Positions 1-8,967 of a stretch of 64,000 bases of DNA are shown piece after piece; position 1 is the stretch's first letter, and every line of letters begins with the position of its first letter. The stretch covers positions 105,839-169,838 of the forward strand of contig JBFLYW010000004.1 in NCBI GenBank assembly GCA_040756515.1, in the 5' to 3' direction. This stretch comes from DSXH01 sp020724325 (GTDB lineage Bacteria > Bacteroidota > Ignavibacteria > Ignavibacteriales > Melioribacteraceae). The position numbers were made by a program, and so were the translations under genes. A model generated the notes under the pieces. It ran no database searches. It was not told the origin of the DNA and worked only from the letters and a program-made list of their open reading frames with translations.

Positions 1-115
1 GAAGTTGGGATTGAATAGAATATGAAAATAAAATAATGGAATTGTTTCAGTTTCATACTGCCTCCTTAAAATGATTTATAAATGTTAGAACATTAGTTTG
101 TCAGGATTCAGAGAC

Positions 116-175
116 AATAAATAAATCGGAATTTTTACTTTTCAGTAAAGGTGATTTTGCTGTATAAGAATATTT
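116..175. repeat. Direct repeat, left copy, beside rSAM cassette
   Basis: This 60-bp segment recurs in the same orientation at 2330-2389, with 55 of 60 positions identical by eye. The last 48 bp differ at only two positions. Both copies carry a small perfect hairpin, TTTACT / AGTAAA with a 4-nt loop (134-149 here), and one of the differences falls in the loop. The two copies enclose the radical SAM maturase and its small partner gene. Possible explanations are a duplicated regulatory segment, the scar of a tandem duplication, or ends of a mobile cassette. No start codon sits at the position equivalent to the maturase start, so this copy is not obviously the leader of another gene. Confidence 0.85.
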
Positions 176-265
176 CCTATAATAACATTATATGTACTCT
201 TTCTCCAAAAAAAGGTCAGGACATGCTCGACCTTTTTATAACCGTCTTCCTTTGGAATTCAATTG

Positions 266-754
266 TTATAACTTTCTTATATGCTCCAACATCTCCTTAT
301 CAATAATACCTTCTTTTACTAACCGAGCTGCATCTCCCACTTCTAACCATTCCCAATAAGCCACAACTGGTTTGTCTAAAGGAATCTTTCTTCCACCTTT
401 AGTAATCTTAAATTTAGCCTTGGTTACAATAATTTTATTACCGCAACCACTAATACTAAATTTACGACAAATACATTCTAGTGTTTTACAAATACATTCA
501 GGCCACATACTAAGCTTGAGTTTATTTGCTAACCCATCTTTATCGTAAACGTTCCCGTCTGGCAATAAAATCAATTCTTCGTTTAATTTCATTGCCTGAT
601 TTTGAGTCATTCTTTCATTAGAAAATAGTTCGATTGGGGATAACATAGTTCCTAACGTAACACCAGCTGTAACCTGGGAGGCTTTTTTAATGAACTCTCT
701 TCTTTCTGAAGAAGTAACCGAATTCCTCTCGTTATTCTTCTTGCGATTTTTCAT
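266..754 (-). CDS. Small Tat-leader, Cys-rich protein; candidate rSAM substrate
   Basis: A 162-residue protein of no recognised family. Its N-terminus resembles a twin-arginine leader: ERREFIKK at about residues 17-24, then a short mildly hydrophobic stretch. The middle holds a cysteine cluster, CIC-x4-CIC followed six residues later by another Cys in SGCG, at about residues 88-104. The C-terminal third is lysine-rich and then acidic. A strong site, AAGGAGT, lies 7 nt before the ATG. The gene is 46 bp downstream of a radical SAM/SPASM maturase on the same strand, so the two are probably cotranscribed. I infer a peptide or protein substrate modified at or near its cysteines and exported folded. 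It could instead be a small metal-binding Tat protein whose maturation needs the rSAM enzyme. Existence as a gene is well supported; the role is inferred. Confidence 0.7.
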   Translation of the reverse strand: MKNRKKNNERNSVTSSERREFIKKASQVTAGVTLGTMLSPIELFSNERMTQNQAMKLNEELILLPDGNVYDKDGLANKLKLSMWPECICKTLECICRKFSISGCGNKIIVTKAKFKITKGGRKIPLDKPVVAYWEWLEVGDAARLVKEGIIDKEMLEHIRKL

Positions 755-800
755 AATTTACTCCTTACGCTTATTTAGTTGGAAGATATTTTAATTAAGT

Positions 801-2318
801 TTATTCATGTTTTTGAATAACCATTGCAAACTCTTCAACAAAATTGGCAATATGTGTACCTAACTCTTCGTTAAAACCTCGACAATTATTACTATATAAA
901 GTCCCGTTATTATATAATGCATGGATTGCACACCCTCCTGAGCACAGTAAACAAAATGAACACTCTAAACACTGAGGGATTTTGGCGGAATGCCGATTAA
1001 ACCAACGTTCAGCCACTTCTTTATTAATTTTTACATTACCGTTTAAATTATAAGATCCTATTTTATGCTCATCAAGACCTAAGGTTTCCCAGCAAGGATA
1101 TATAAATCCGTCTGGGGTAAAAATATATTCACAGACATTTGCAGCACAAGCAACCGACTTTATTTCATGCGGTTTCTGCTGCAACAACGAAGGATTTAAC
1201 GATTTTATCTCATCAATAAATTTAGAGTTAATACATATATTTCTTCGGCTTTTATATCTATCACCAAAAAACTGTGTTATCTCTTTCGATGTAATCAATG
1301 TATGTATTTTTGAATCACAAAGTTTAACTGTAATTGGGCTGATGTATACAAAAAGATTGTTATAATCCAGAAAACCTTCTTTGTCTAATTGATTAATTAA
1401 TTCATCAAAATATTCAATGTTCTGTTTATCCAAATTAACACGAATATTAATTTCTAAGTCGGTGAGGTTTAACAATGAATGAATATTTGATATTATTTTA
1501 TTAAACGAACTAGTTCCATCAGCACTTATTCTTTTTCGATCATGAATTTTTTGTGGGCCGTCCAAAGTTATTTGAATATGAGAGATTCCACCTTTGTTTA
1601 TTAAAGGTAAAAAATGTTCAAGATCATGCCCATTTGTTATAACAGAAAAGGTAAACCCATTCAATTTCCCTTTACTAACTATTTCATAAATCAATTCCTT
1701 GTTCGCTGCATTAAATGGTTCTCCGCCATATAAAGTTATACTTTTGTCATTGCTTTCATCTTCGTGATATTTTTTCAATTCGTTAATACATTTATATATT
1801 GCATCAACTTGATCACTACTAAGAACAACATTTTTCTTTAAGTAATTAACATTACTCAAATCTGAATCCAAAGAATTCTGAAGAACTCTTTCGTAACAAT
1901 ACAAGCATCTATAATTACAATCTAAGCTGGGAACAAGTACAAAGCTTGGCTGTTTTTTAGCCTTCTCATGAAGTACCTCACTCATTGTTTTAACCAATTC
2001 TTTTTCTTCAACGTGGGATAATTTTGTTAAATGACCTCTTTTAGAAAAGAAATCAATTAAATCGGCCTCAAATGGCAAGAACTTTTCAATACTGTTTTCA
2101 TCTATTTTTGGTCTATCATAGTTCAAGTAATGTTTTTGTTTTTCTCTTAGTTTGGGCGTGTAATATTTCCCTTCTGGACCTCTAAATTTTCCATAAAGTA
2201 CTAAAGCGAGAGCGACTTTGTCAGATATCAAATCTATCGCACCATTATATCCGTTCATTAAGACATATCCGCCACCAGGTAGAGGATCAGATAATATTGT
2301 ATAACTGCTTAATCTCAT
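801..2318 (-). CDS. Radical SAM/SPASM peptide maturase
   Basis: A 505-residue radical SAM protein. The canonical Cx3Cx2C motif (CNYRCLYC) is at residues 134-141 and binds the SAM-cleaving [4Fe-4S] cluster. The C-terminal ~120 residues carry a SPASM-type cysteine array (CAANVC, YPCWE, CLECSFCLLCSGGC, NNC) that would hold auxiliary clusters. The first ~110 residues resemble the N-terminal region of peptide-modifying rSAM/SPASM enzymes (for example YxLMNGYNGAIDL). Members of this class form thioether, C-C or other crosslinks in ribosomal peptides, or formylglycine in sulfatases. No sulfatase is adjacent, whereas a Cys-rich small protein follows directly, which favours a RiPP-type role. AAAGGTAA precedes the ATG. 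The upstream region contains one copy of the 60-bp repeat. Confidence 0.85.
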   Translation of the reverse strand: MRLSSYTILSDPLPGGGYVLMNGYNGAIDLISDKVALALVLYGKFRGPEGKYYTPKLREKQKHYLNYDRPKIDENSIEKFLPFEADLIDFFSKRGHLTKLSHVEEKELVKTMSEVLHEKAKKQPSFVLVPSLDCNYRCLYCYERVLQNSLDSDLSNVNYLKKNVVLSSDQVDAIYKCINELKKYHEDESNDKSITLYGGEPFNAANKELIYEIVSKGKLNGFTFSVITNGHDLEHFLPLINKGGISHIQITLDGPQKIHDRKRISADGTSSFNKIISNIHSLLNLTDLEINIRVNLDKQNIEYFDELINQLDKEGFLDYNNLFVYISPITVKLCDSKIHTLITSKEITQFFGDRYKSRRNICINSKFIDEIKSLNPSLLQQKPHEIKSVACAANVCEYIFTPDGFIYPCWETLGLDEHKIGSYNLNGNVKINKEVAERWFNRHSAKIPQCLECSFCLLCSGGCAIHALYNNGTLYSNNCRGFNEELGTHIANFVEEFAMVIQKHE

Positions 2319-2329
2319 TTTTTACCTTT

Positions 2330-2389
2330 AATAAACAAACTGGATTTTTTACTTTTTAGTAAAGGTGATTTTGCTGTATAAGAATATTT
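2330..2389. repeat. Direct repeat, right copy, upstream of rSAM maturase
   Basis: Second copy of the 60-bp repeat at 116-175, same orientation and 2214 bp away. It starts 12 bp upstream of the maturase start codon, so it occupies what should be the promoter or 5' leader. The TTTACT / AGTAAA hairpin (2348-2363) is intact. Confidence 0.85.
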
Positions 2390-2885
2390 TAGAATTTATT
2401 ACGACAAACTATTAACTATTTTATATCAATTGAATCAAATACTAAAATGGTTTTGAATAAAATAGAGTACAATACTTTAATTGGGTATTTAGTAAAGGAG
2501 TAGAAATGATAGGTCAATATATTAACTGAAGAAATATTCATTTGGTACCAAACTGATTGTATGCAATTTATATTTTTTCAGGATGAGAATCTATAATTTT
2601 TAAATTTTCTAAAGAGTTAAAGCGGATCAAATTCTATCTTGTGTAAATTTTATAAAGAATAAAAATTAGTTATTTGGGAATCATTTAATATTATTTACTC
2701 TGTTGACAATACCAGCTCTACAATTACTGTCGAACCGACAGCTCTCCAACAAAATCAATATTTTTTTCTTTAATGCAAAGAGTCTCGTTTATTTTTCAGA
2801 TAAGCGCATAATTGTTATCTAATAAATATTAAACATATGGAATTCATATAAGTTATCTCTTGGAAAAGAGAAAAGACATTTATAC
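2390..2885. other. Gene-less spacer
   Basis: About 500 bp of strongly A+T-rich DNA between the maturase and the histidine kinase, both leftward. I see no ORF with a convincing start, no RNA gene and no clear terminator. The leftward promoter of the maturase operon should lie at its left end. Confidence 0.5.
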
Positions 2886-5327
2886 TTATTCGTATAAAGG
2901 TAACGTAAAAATGAATTTTGTACCTTTGCTTTCTTCGCTTTCTACCTTAATAGAGCCGCCTTGTTTTTCGACAAACTCTTTGCAAAGGATAAGCCCCAGC
3001 CCGGTGCCGGTTTCGTTCTGAGTACCGGTTGTAGTATAAGATTTATCTAGTCGGAATAAATTAAGACGAATATCTTCCGGCATTCCAATCCCGTTGTCTT
3101 CAATAGTAACTTCTTCAAAACCCTCTATTGATTTTGAATTAATTTTTATGCTGCCTCCTAAATCTGTAAACTTCACTGCATTGGTTAACAAATTTCTAAA
3201 TATTGTATTCAGCATGTCTTCGTCGGCATTAACAAAGATATTTTCATTAAGCGAACAATCTAAAGCAATATTTTTTTTCTGAGCAGCCGGCTGTACTAAA
3301 TTTGCATTTGTACAGGCAATTTCTCTTAAATTCAATTTGCGAGGATTGTAGTGTATGTGCCCGGTTTGAGAACGGGACCATTGGAGTAAATTTTGGAGAA
3401 GACTGTGCGATTTATCGGCAGAGCTTTTCATTTCCTGGACATAATAAAGTATTTCTTCGTCGGTTAACTCATCGTAATCTGTAATTAGCAGATCTGAAAA
3501 ACCTAAAATAGTTATAAACGGGTTTTTTAGATCATGAGCAATAATGGAGAAAAATTTATCTTTTGTAGCATTAAGTTGTTTGAGTTCTTCCGCATAACGT
3601 TTAATTTCTTCGGCATTTTTTCTTCGTTCAATTGCCTGAACAACCTGATCAGAAACGAAAGTTAAAATGAGAAGCTCTTCTTCGCCATAAACTTTTTCGT
3701 CTTTGTAATTCTGCAGCGCTATTACACCAACGGTTTTGCCGCTAATTTTAAGAGGAACTCCAAGCCAAATAGTTTGAGGCGCATCTACCATTTCTATTTC
3801 ACCCTTTCGTTGTAATTCAATATCTTTTTCAGCATTAACAAGAATTTCTTCCCCGGTCCTCAGTACATATTCGGTTAAACCTCTTCCAAATTTCTTTGAA
3901 GTTATCGGAGGGTCTTTCTCATTCACATAGTATGGAAACGAAAGGAGATTTTCTTTTTCATCATAAAAAGCAATATAAAAATTCTTTGCGGGCATAAGTT
4001 TGCTAATTGTATGATGAATTTGTCTATACAAACTATCCATATCATTTACATTGTAAGCCGCTTCAGAAATTTCGAATAATGCTTCGCGAACTTTTTCATA
4101 CCGGCTTCTTTCTGTAATATCCCGGAATATTGCCTGTATAATTTTTTTACCATCACTTAAGATAAGATTAAGGAACACCTCGGTATCAATAATTCTGCCA
4201 TCAGAAGTCTTGAATTTCCAGTAAAAGCTTTGATTTTCTCCTTCTTTAACCAACGCCAAATAATCTTCAAATGAGTCGGCAGATTTTCTTCCTTCTTCTT
4301 GAAATTCCGGGCAAAATTCTACCAGCGAGTGCCTCAGCAAATTTTCTCTTTCATAATTAAGTATTTTACATGAGGCATCGTTACACTCTACAATTACATC
4401 GGTCATTAAGAACATGCCGTCTGCGGATGTCTGAAATAGTTTTCTATATCTCTCCTCGCTTTCATGAAGGGCTTTATCCATTTCCTTTCGTTCTGTTATA
4501 TCACGTGTAATTCCGAAGGTACCTATTATTTTACCGTTAGCATCATATAAAGGAAGTTTGGTTGTAGATGCCCACGTAACTCTTCCGTCTAGCCAATCTT
4601 CCATTTCTTCGATGTTAATTTTTGGCTCGCCAGTTTTAATTATTAATTGTTCGTCCGCAAATGCTTGTTGAGAGTGTTCTTTTCCAAATATATCAAAATC
4701 ACTTAAACCAACCATGTCTTCGGGATTTTTGAAGCCCGACTTAATAGCTTTGGAACGACTAACTTTAACAAATTTGCTATTTAAATCTTTGAAATAAATT
4801 TTGTCTGGAATGTTGTCCATAAGAATGTTAAACAAACGCTCTTCTTTGGCAAGCTTTTTTTGTGGGGTTATATCTTCTATTATTCCAAGATAATAGTGAA
4901 GCGGATTTTTTTCATCCCGTATAATACTAATGATAATTCTTGTGTTTTTGGTTTGACCAGCTTTTGATACGCAGCGCTTTTCAAACTTTAAATAACTTTT
5001 CTTCCCGTTTAGTAGATCATCAAATTCTTTTGATAAAGATGCAACATCATCCGGATGTGTAATCGCTTCCCATTTTAAATCGTATAATTCTTGTTCTGTG
5101 TAACCAAGCATGTTTAATAAAAACGGATTTACTTTAGATATTCTGCCGTCTTCATTAAAAAGAACAATACCAACTGATGCGTTTTCTAATATTATACTAA
5201 AAAACGTGTTGCTAAAGTCAACTTTAATTATTTTCTTTTCGTTAAATACGTTTCTTCTTAATGCGTCGTTTTCTTTTTTTAGTTGCTCTAATTCTTTAAG
5301 AACCGCATCATAATTCTTTTCGGACAT
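2886..5327 (-). CDS. Multi-PAS/GAF sensor histidine kinase
   Basis: An 813-residue cytoplasmic hybrid of sensory domains and a kinase core. A short coiled coil (1-35) leads into three PAS/PAC units ending in the usual DITxxK/R signatures (about 45-155, 165-282, 290-405). A GAF domain follows at about 415-570. The HisKA dimerisation helix has the phospho-acceptor His in HDLKNP. The HATPase core shows the N-box (NLLTNAVKF), G1 (DNGIGMP) and G2 (GTGLGL). No transmembrane segment is evident, so it senses a cytosolic cue. No response regulator is adjacent, which makes it an orphan kinase; the nearest regulators in the window are at 62-64 kb. Flanking spacers are long, suggesting its own transcription unit. 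Confidence 0.93.
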   Translation of the reverse strand: MSEKNYDAVLKELEQLKKENDALRRNVFNEKKIIKVDFSNTFFSIILENASVGIVLFNEDGRISKVNPFLLNMLGYTEQELYDLKWEAITHPDDVASLSKEFDDLLNGKKSYLKFEKRCVSKAGQTKNTRIIISIIRDEKNPLHYYLGIIEDITPQKKLAKEERLFNILMDNIPDKIYFKDLNSKFVKVSRSKAIKSGFKNPEDMVGLSDFDIFGKEHSQQAFADEQLIIKTGEPKINIEEMEDWLDGRVTWASTTKLPLYDANGKIIGTFGITRDITERKEMDKALHESEERYRKLFQTSADGMFLMTDVIVECNDASCKILNYERENLLRHSLVEFCPEFQEEGRKSADSFEDYLALVKEGENQSFYWKFKTSDGRIIDTEVFLNLILSDGKKIIQAIFRDITERSRYEKVREALFEISEAAYNVNDMDSLYRQIHHTISKLMPAKNFYIAFYDEKENLLSFPYYVNEKDPPITSKKFGRGLTEYVLRTGEEILVNAEKDIELQRKGEIEMVDAPQTIWLGVPLKISGKTVGVIALQNYKDEKVYGEEELLILTFVSDQVVQAIERRKNAEEIKRYAEELKQLNATKDKFFSIIAHDLKNPFITILGFSDLLITDYDELTDEEILYYVQEMKSSADKSHSLLQNLLQWSRSQTGHIHYNPRKLNLREIACTNANLVQPAAQKKNIALDCSLNENIFVNADEDMLNTIFRNLLTNAVKFTDLGGSIKINSKSIEGFEEVTIEDNGIGMPEDIRLNLFRLDKSYTTTGTQNETGTGLGLILCKEFVEKQGGSIKVESEESKGTKFIFTLPLYE

Positions 5328-5636
5328 ATATAGACCCTCTTATGGCTGGGTTATAGAGAGTATATTTTCGATAGATAATATATTAAAAAATAACCATGCG
5401 TAAAAGATGGGCGTTTAGTAAGTCTAGTTTGAGATTTTTTAGATATCAAAGATTTACATTTATATAGCCATATATTGTTTTGTTTTCAGTTCGGTTTTTA
5501 TTACCGTTCTAAGTAAAGATAATATCTTGTTGTTGATTATTCGATTCATTGATGGCTCAATGTGAACCGCTCCCTTTTCAGCGCAGTACATAAGTAAGCA
5601 AATAATTTAGATCGGTTATTCTCAAAATCAACCGGA

Positions 5637-5952
5637 AAAAATAAATTAACGCTGAACGCCCTCTTTGTCCGTTGTAAATTATTTCAAAGTAATTAAACTT
5701 CTGTATAAGAAAAAATATTCGAGACGGTATTATTACAGTAGTTTCATTTTTCACTCATACTTTTCAAATATCTTTAATCCCGAAGCATTTCAATCAATGA
5801 CTTAATGATAAACATGCATTCTTGAATATAAATCTAAAATTACTGCCAAATAAAGCCCGACTTCTTTTGTCCATTTGCGATCACAAATCGGTTCTAATAA
5901 TTGAAAGGAGGTCGGTTTGTTACCAGACTTGGTTCTTTAATGAATTATTAAG
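5637..5952 (-). mobile_element. IS3-family transposase relic (orfB C-terminal part)
   Basis: Translating the minus strand in shifting frames gives pieces of an IS3/IS150-type DDE transposase. They are LNNSLKNQVW then a stop (5911-5952), RKWTKEVGLYLAVILDLYSR (about 5820-5885, matching the WLYLAVILDLYSR hallmark), and YNGQRGRSALIY (5640-5680, matching the YNxxRxHSAL C-terminal hallmark). Stops and frameshifts separate the pieces, so it is dead. The rest of the 5328-6223 spacer shows no other gene. The relic lies upstream of, and points away from, the TonB receptor. Confidence 0.7.
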
Positions 5953-6223
5953 GTCTATTATTCATTAGTAAATCTGAATGGAGGGTCCTTTCTGCAAGCC
6001 AATCTTCACTATTCGGTCTTTTTTTTACGATTGTGACAATTAATTAAAAAATTGAGATAATGAGGCAGAATTCTCTTGTAAAAGAAAGTGCCGCTATTTA
6101 TATTTAGTCTAAATAAAAACCAAACAATCTCTCAAACGATATTTGGTTGGGGGATTGGGATGGATGTCATTAGCATAAATCAAAGAAGATTCACACTTAT
6201 AAATAACAGAGGAGGAATTTCTC

Positions 6224-8362
6224 ATGCACATCAATAAACAGTTGATTTACATTTTAACACTCGTTCTTATTAGCACCTGCACACTTTTGTCACAGACGAA
6301 GAAAACCGTTCTGGAAGATACTATCTATACTACTTATATTATGCCGGTGGTCAATGTGATTGGTACGACAGAAAATCTTATTACGATTCCGGGCAGTGCA
6401 AATGTTTTACATATGCGTTCATTGGAAATCAGCCGCGTGTTCACAACAAATGAAGCGCTGCGCAAGTTTCCAGGGGTAAATGTGCGCGATGAAGATGGTT
6501 TTGGACTACGACCCAATATTAGTATTCGCGGACTAAATCCAACCCGCACAACAAAAGTTACTTTGCTTGAAGATGGAGTTCCAGTTGCTTACTCGCCTTA
6601 TGGAGATAATGCAAGCTACTATCACCCGCCTATAGACCGTTTCGAGCGGATTGAGTTATTGAAAGGAGCTGGTCAGATACTGTTTGGGCCGCAGACGATA
6701 GGCGGTATTATTAATTACATCACGCCAGCACCCGCGGAGCTATTTGGCGGTTTTGTTTCTGTTACCGGCGGCAACCGGGGATATTTCGATGGTAAGGTTA
6801 GACTGAGTGCTCATCGGATGCTGCTGGACTATACCCGCAAACAGGGAGAAGGCGCTCGCAATAATATCTATTCACAACTGAACGATTTTAACTTTAAGGC
6901 AGTACTTGGTTTAGGTAGTAATCAAGCAATTACTCTGCGCGCCAATGTGTTTACAGAAAACTCAACTGTAACCTATAGTGGTCTTACAGAGGCAGAATTC
7001 CAAAACTTCGGTCCTTTTTACAATCCCTTTAAGAACGACCGGTTTGACATCAAGCGTTATGGTGCCTCGGCTACTCATAATCTTGAGCTGGGCGAAAGCG
7101 TCTTGTTAACGACTAATTTCTATCTCTCACAATTCAACCGGGATTGGTGGCGTCAATCCAGCACAACAACCGATACACAAGGAGGTGCCGCCGGTATTGC
7201 GTTTAGAGATGCTCGTCTTGCGGGCAAGAAAGTTAATCCAGACGACCTTAACTCAGTTCAAGGACGTTTACGAAAATATACTACTCTTGGTGTTGAGCCA
7301 CGACTGAAGATTTTACACTCAGTATTAGGAATAAGCAGCGAGCTGCAGTTTGGTATTAAAGTGCATTTCGAAGAGCAGAATCGGAGACAGATAAACGGCA
7401 TAACTCCAACAGCGCGAGCTGGTACAACAGTAGAGGACAATATACGCGAAACCAAAGCCTATTCGGCTTTTATTGTTAATCGGTTTCTTTTCGGTAACTT
7501 TTCTGTTACACCGGGGCTACGTTACGAATATATCAGCTCGTTGCGTACCAATCGGCTCCCAGGTGGCAAAGCCGGTTCGGATGATTTGGGCAAGTGGGTC
7601 CCCAGTTTAGGAGTAAACTGGAATCCAACTACAACACTGACTGTATTTGCAGGAGTACATCGCGGATTTTCCCCGCCCCGCACAGAAGATATTATAGGTC
7701 TTGTTGGAACCGCAACAAATGTTGAACCAGAGGAATCAACCAATTGGGAACTTGGTGCACGTTTGCAGCCTTCTTCTGCTAATGTATTTCAGGTTACTCT
7801 TTTCCGTAATGATTTTAAGCGACTGATCGCTGTAGGTTCTATTGCCGCTGGAGCTACTCCTTTAGCACAGGGCGAGGCGCTCTTTCAGGGAATGGAACTA
7901 TCGGGTTATTTTGATCTTGCAAATGGGCTGTATTTGAACGGAGCGTACACATTTTTGCAGAGAGCCGAACAAACTACTCCCTTTCAACAAGTTGTGGGCA
8001 ATACAATTATTGCTGGAAGCGCAGCCGGGAATCGCCAGCCCTACGCTCCGAAACATTTACTCACTATAGCAGCAGGTTATACTGTGGATGAACTCAACAC
8101 TCAGCTTGAAGCTGTACACGTCTCTGAGCAGTTTGCCGATTTTGCTAATACAACAATTCCAACAGCCGATGGGCAGCGCGGTAAGATAGGGGCTTACATG
8201 ATCTGGAATGCGGCATTCAATTATAATCTCGAAATTTTTAATACAACGCTATTCCTCACGATAAAAAACCTTACCAATAAGATTTATATTGTAGATCGTA
8301 CTCGCGGCATTCTAGTTGGCAGTCCACGACTCATTCAGTTTGGAATGCAGTGGAAATTCTAA
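6224..8362 (+). CDS. TonB-dependent receptor, FecA-like
   Basis: A 712-residue outer-membrane receptor. An N-terminal signal peptide (about 1-23, ending near LLSQ) is followed by a plug domain (about 35-165) with the typical RKFPGVNVRDEDGFGLRPNISIRG, LLEDGVPV and ERIELLKGAG...GGIINYITP blocks. A ~540-residue barrel ends in an aromatic residue (QWKF). The plug resembles ferric dicitrate receptors (FecA), but no FecR/FecI pair or periplasmic permease is adjacent, so the substrate is uncertain; ferric siderophore or citrate import is most likely. GAGGAGGAATT precedes the ATG. The gene is visibly richer in G+C than its surroundings and sits between transposase relics, which suggests acquisition by transfer. 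Confidence 0.9.
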   Translation: MHINKQLIYILTLVLISTCTLLSQTKKTVLEDTIYTTYIMPVVNVIGTTENLITIPGSANVLHMRSLEISRVFTTNEALRKFPGVNVRDEDGFGLRPNISIRGLNPTRTTKVTLLEDGVPVAYSPYGDNASYYHPPIDRFERIELLKGAGQILFGPQTIGGIINYITPAPAELFGGFVSVTGGNRGYFDGKVRLSAHRMLLDYTRKQGEGARNNIYSQLNDFNFKAVLGLGSNQAITLRANVFTENSTVTYSGLTEAEFQNFGPFYNPFKNDRFDIKRYGASATHNLELGESVLLTTNFYLSQFNRDWWRQSSTTTDTQGGAAGIAFRDARLAGKKVNPDDLNSVQGRLRKYTTLGVEPRLKILHSVLGISSELQFGIKVHFEEQNRRQINGITPTARAGTTVEDNIRETKAYSAFIVNRFLFGNFSVTPGLRYEYISSLRTNRLPGGKAGSDDLGKWVPSLGVNWNPTTTLTVFAGVHRGFSPPRTEDIIGLVGTATNVEPEESTNWELGARLQPSSANVFQVTLFRNDFKRLIAVGSIAAGATPLAQGEALFQGMELSGYFDLANGLYLNGAYTFLQRAEQTTPFQQVVGNTIIAGSAAGNRQPYAPKHLLTIAAGYTVDELNTQLEAVHVSEQFADFANTTIPTADGQRGKIGAYMIWNAAFNYNLEIFNTTLFLTIKNLTNKIYIVDRTRGILVGSPRLIQFGMQWKF

Positions 8363-8651
8363 GGAACAGCTAATAAAGGAAGAAAGGGAGATTAATAAGG
8401 ATTGGTAAAGATGGATATGTAAGAATATAGACCTTAGATGGGTTTTAAGCAGTTTGAGATAACTGCAGCCGGGTTTTGCCATCATGTAGTTATCTCAATT
8501 AATTTATCAATTTATACTCTGACATTTTTAAAGAAGTTTTACAACCTTCAGAATAAATTGATAGTACAAAATAAATTTAGCTTGCTCTAAGACTATTCCA
8601 ATAAATCGGGAAACATCTTGAAGAGGGCGTTCGTATTAGCTGGCTTAATTT

Positions 8652-8714
8652 TTACACTCCCGAAATGCGTTTTCTTATTTCAAGAAGATATTCTCTCTTG
8701 GCTTTGTTGCTCAT
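8652..8714 (-). pseudogene. Transposase N-terminal remnant
   Basis: A minus-strand ATG opens a 20-codon frame reading MSNKAKREYLLEIRKRISGV and then a stop. The MSxxAKREYLxxIRxRY start resembles the N-terminus of a widespread integrase-core transposase family; everything after the first ~16 residues is gone. The rest of the 8363-8967 spacer holds a 12-bp inverted match (8621-8632) to the IS3 relic at 5654-5665 and no intact gene. Identification rests on a short stretch and is tentative. Confidence 0.4.
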
Positions 8715-8967
8715 AATATAAATCCATAATTTTTGGTTACCTATATTATAAGTCAACGACCATCGACCCAACCTCTCTTGGATTATATTAATTATGAATC
8801 AATGCGCGTGTAATTTTTAAGCTGATAATTCTATTGCACCTTAATAAATATTGCCTTACCTTTTTATGTATTCTAATTGCACACGCTAATTTGATTGGAT
8901 CCTACATCAATAAGCTAAATAGAGAAAACATATTATGAAATACAAACAAATCAAGATGGAGGAAACA

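Noticed and set aside
2503..2529. Tiny ATG frame after AAAGGAGTAG in the maturase-kinase spacer
   Set aside because: Only seven codons (MIGQYIN) before a stop; no support as a peptide.
3094..3484. Plus-strand frames of about 60 codons inside the histidine kinase
   Set aside because: Antisense shadows of a well-supported gene with clear kinase motifs.
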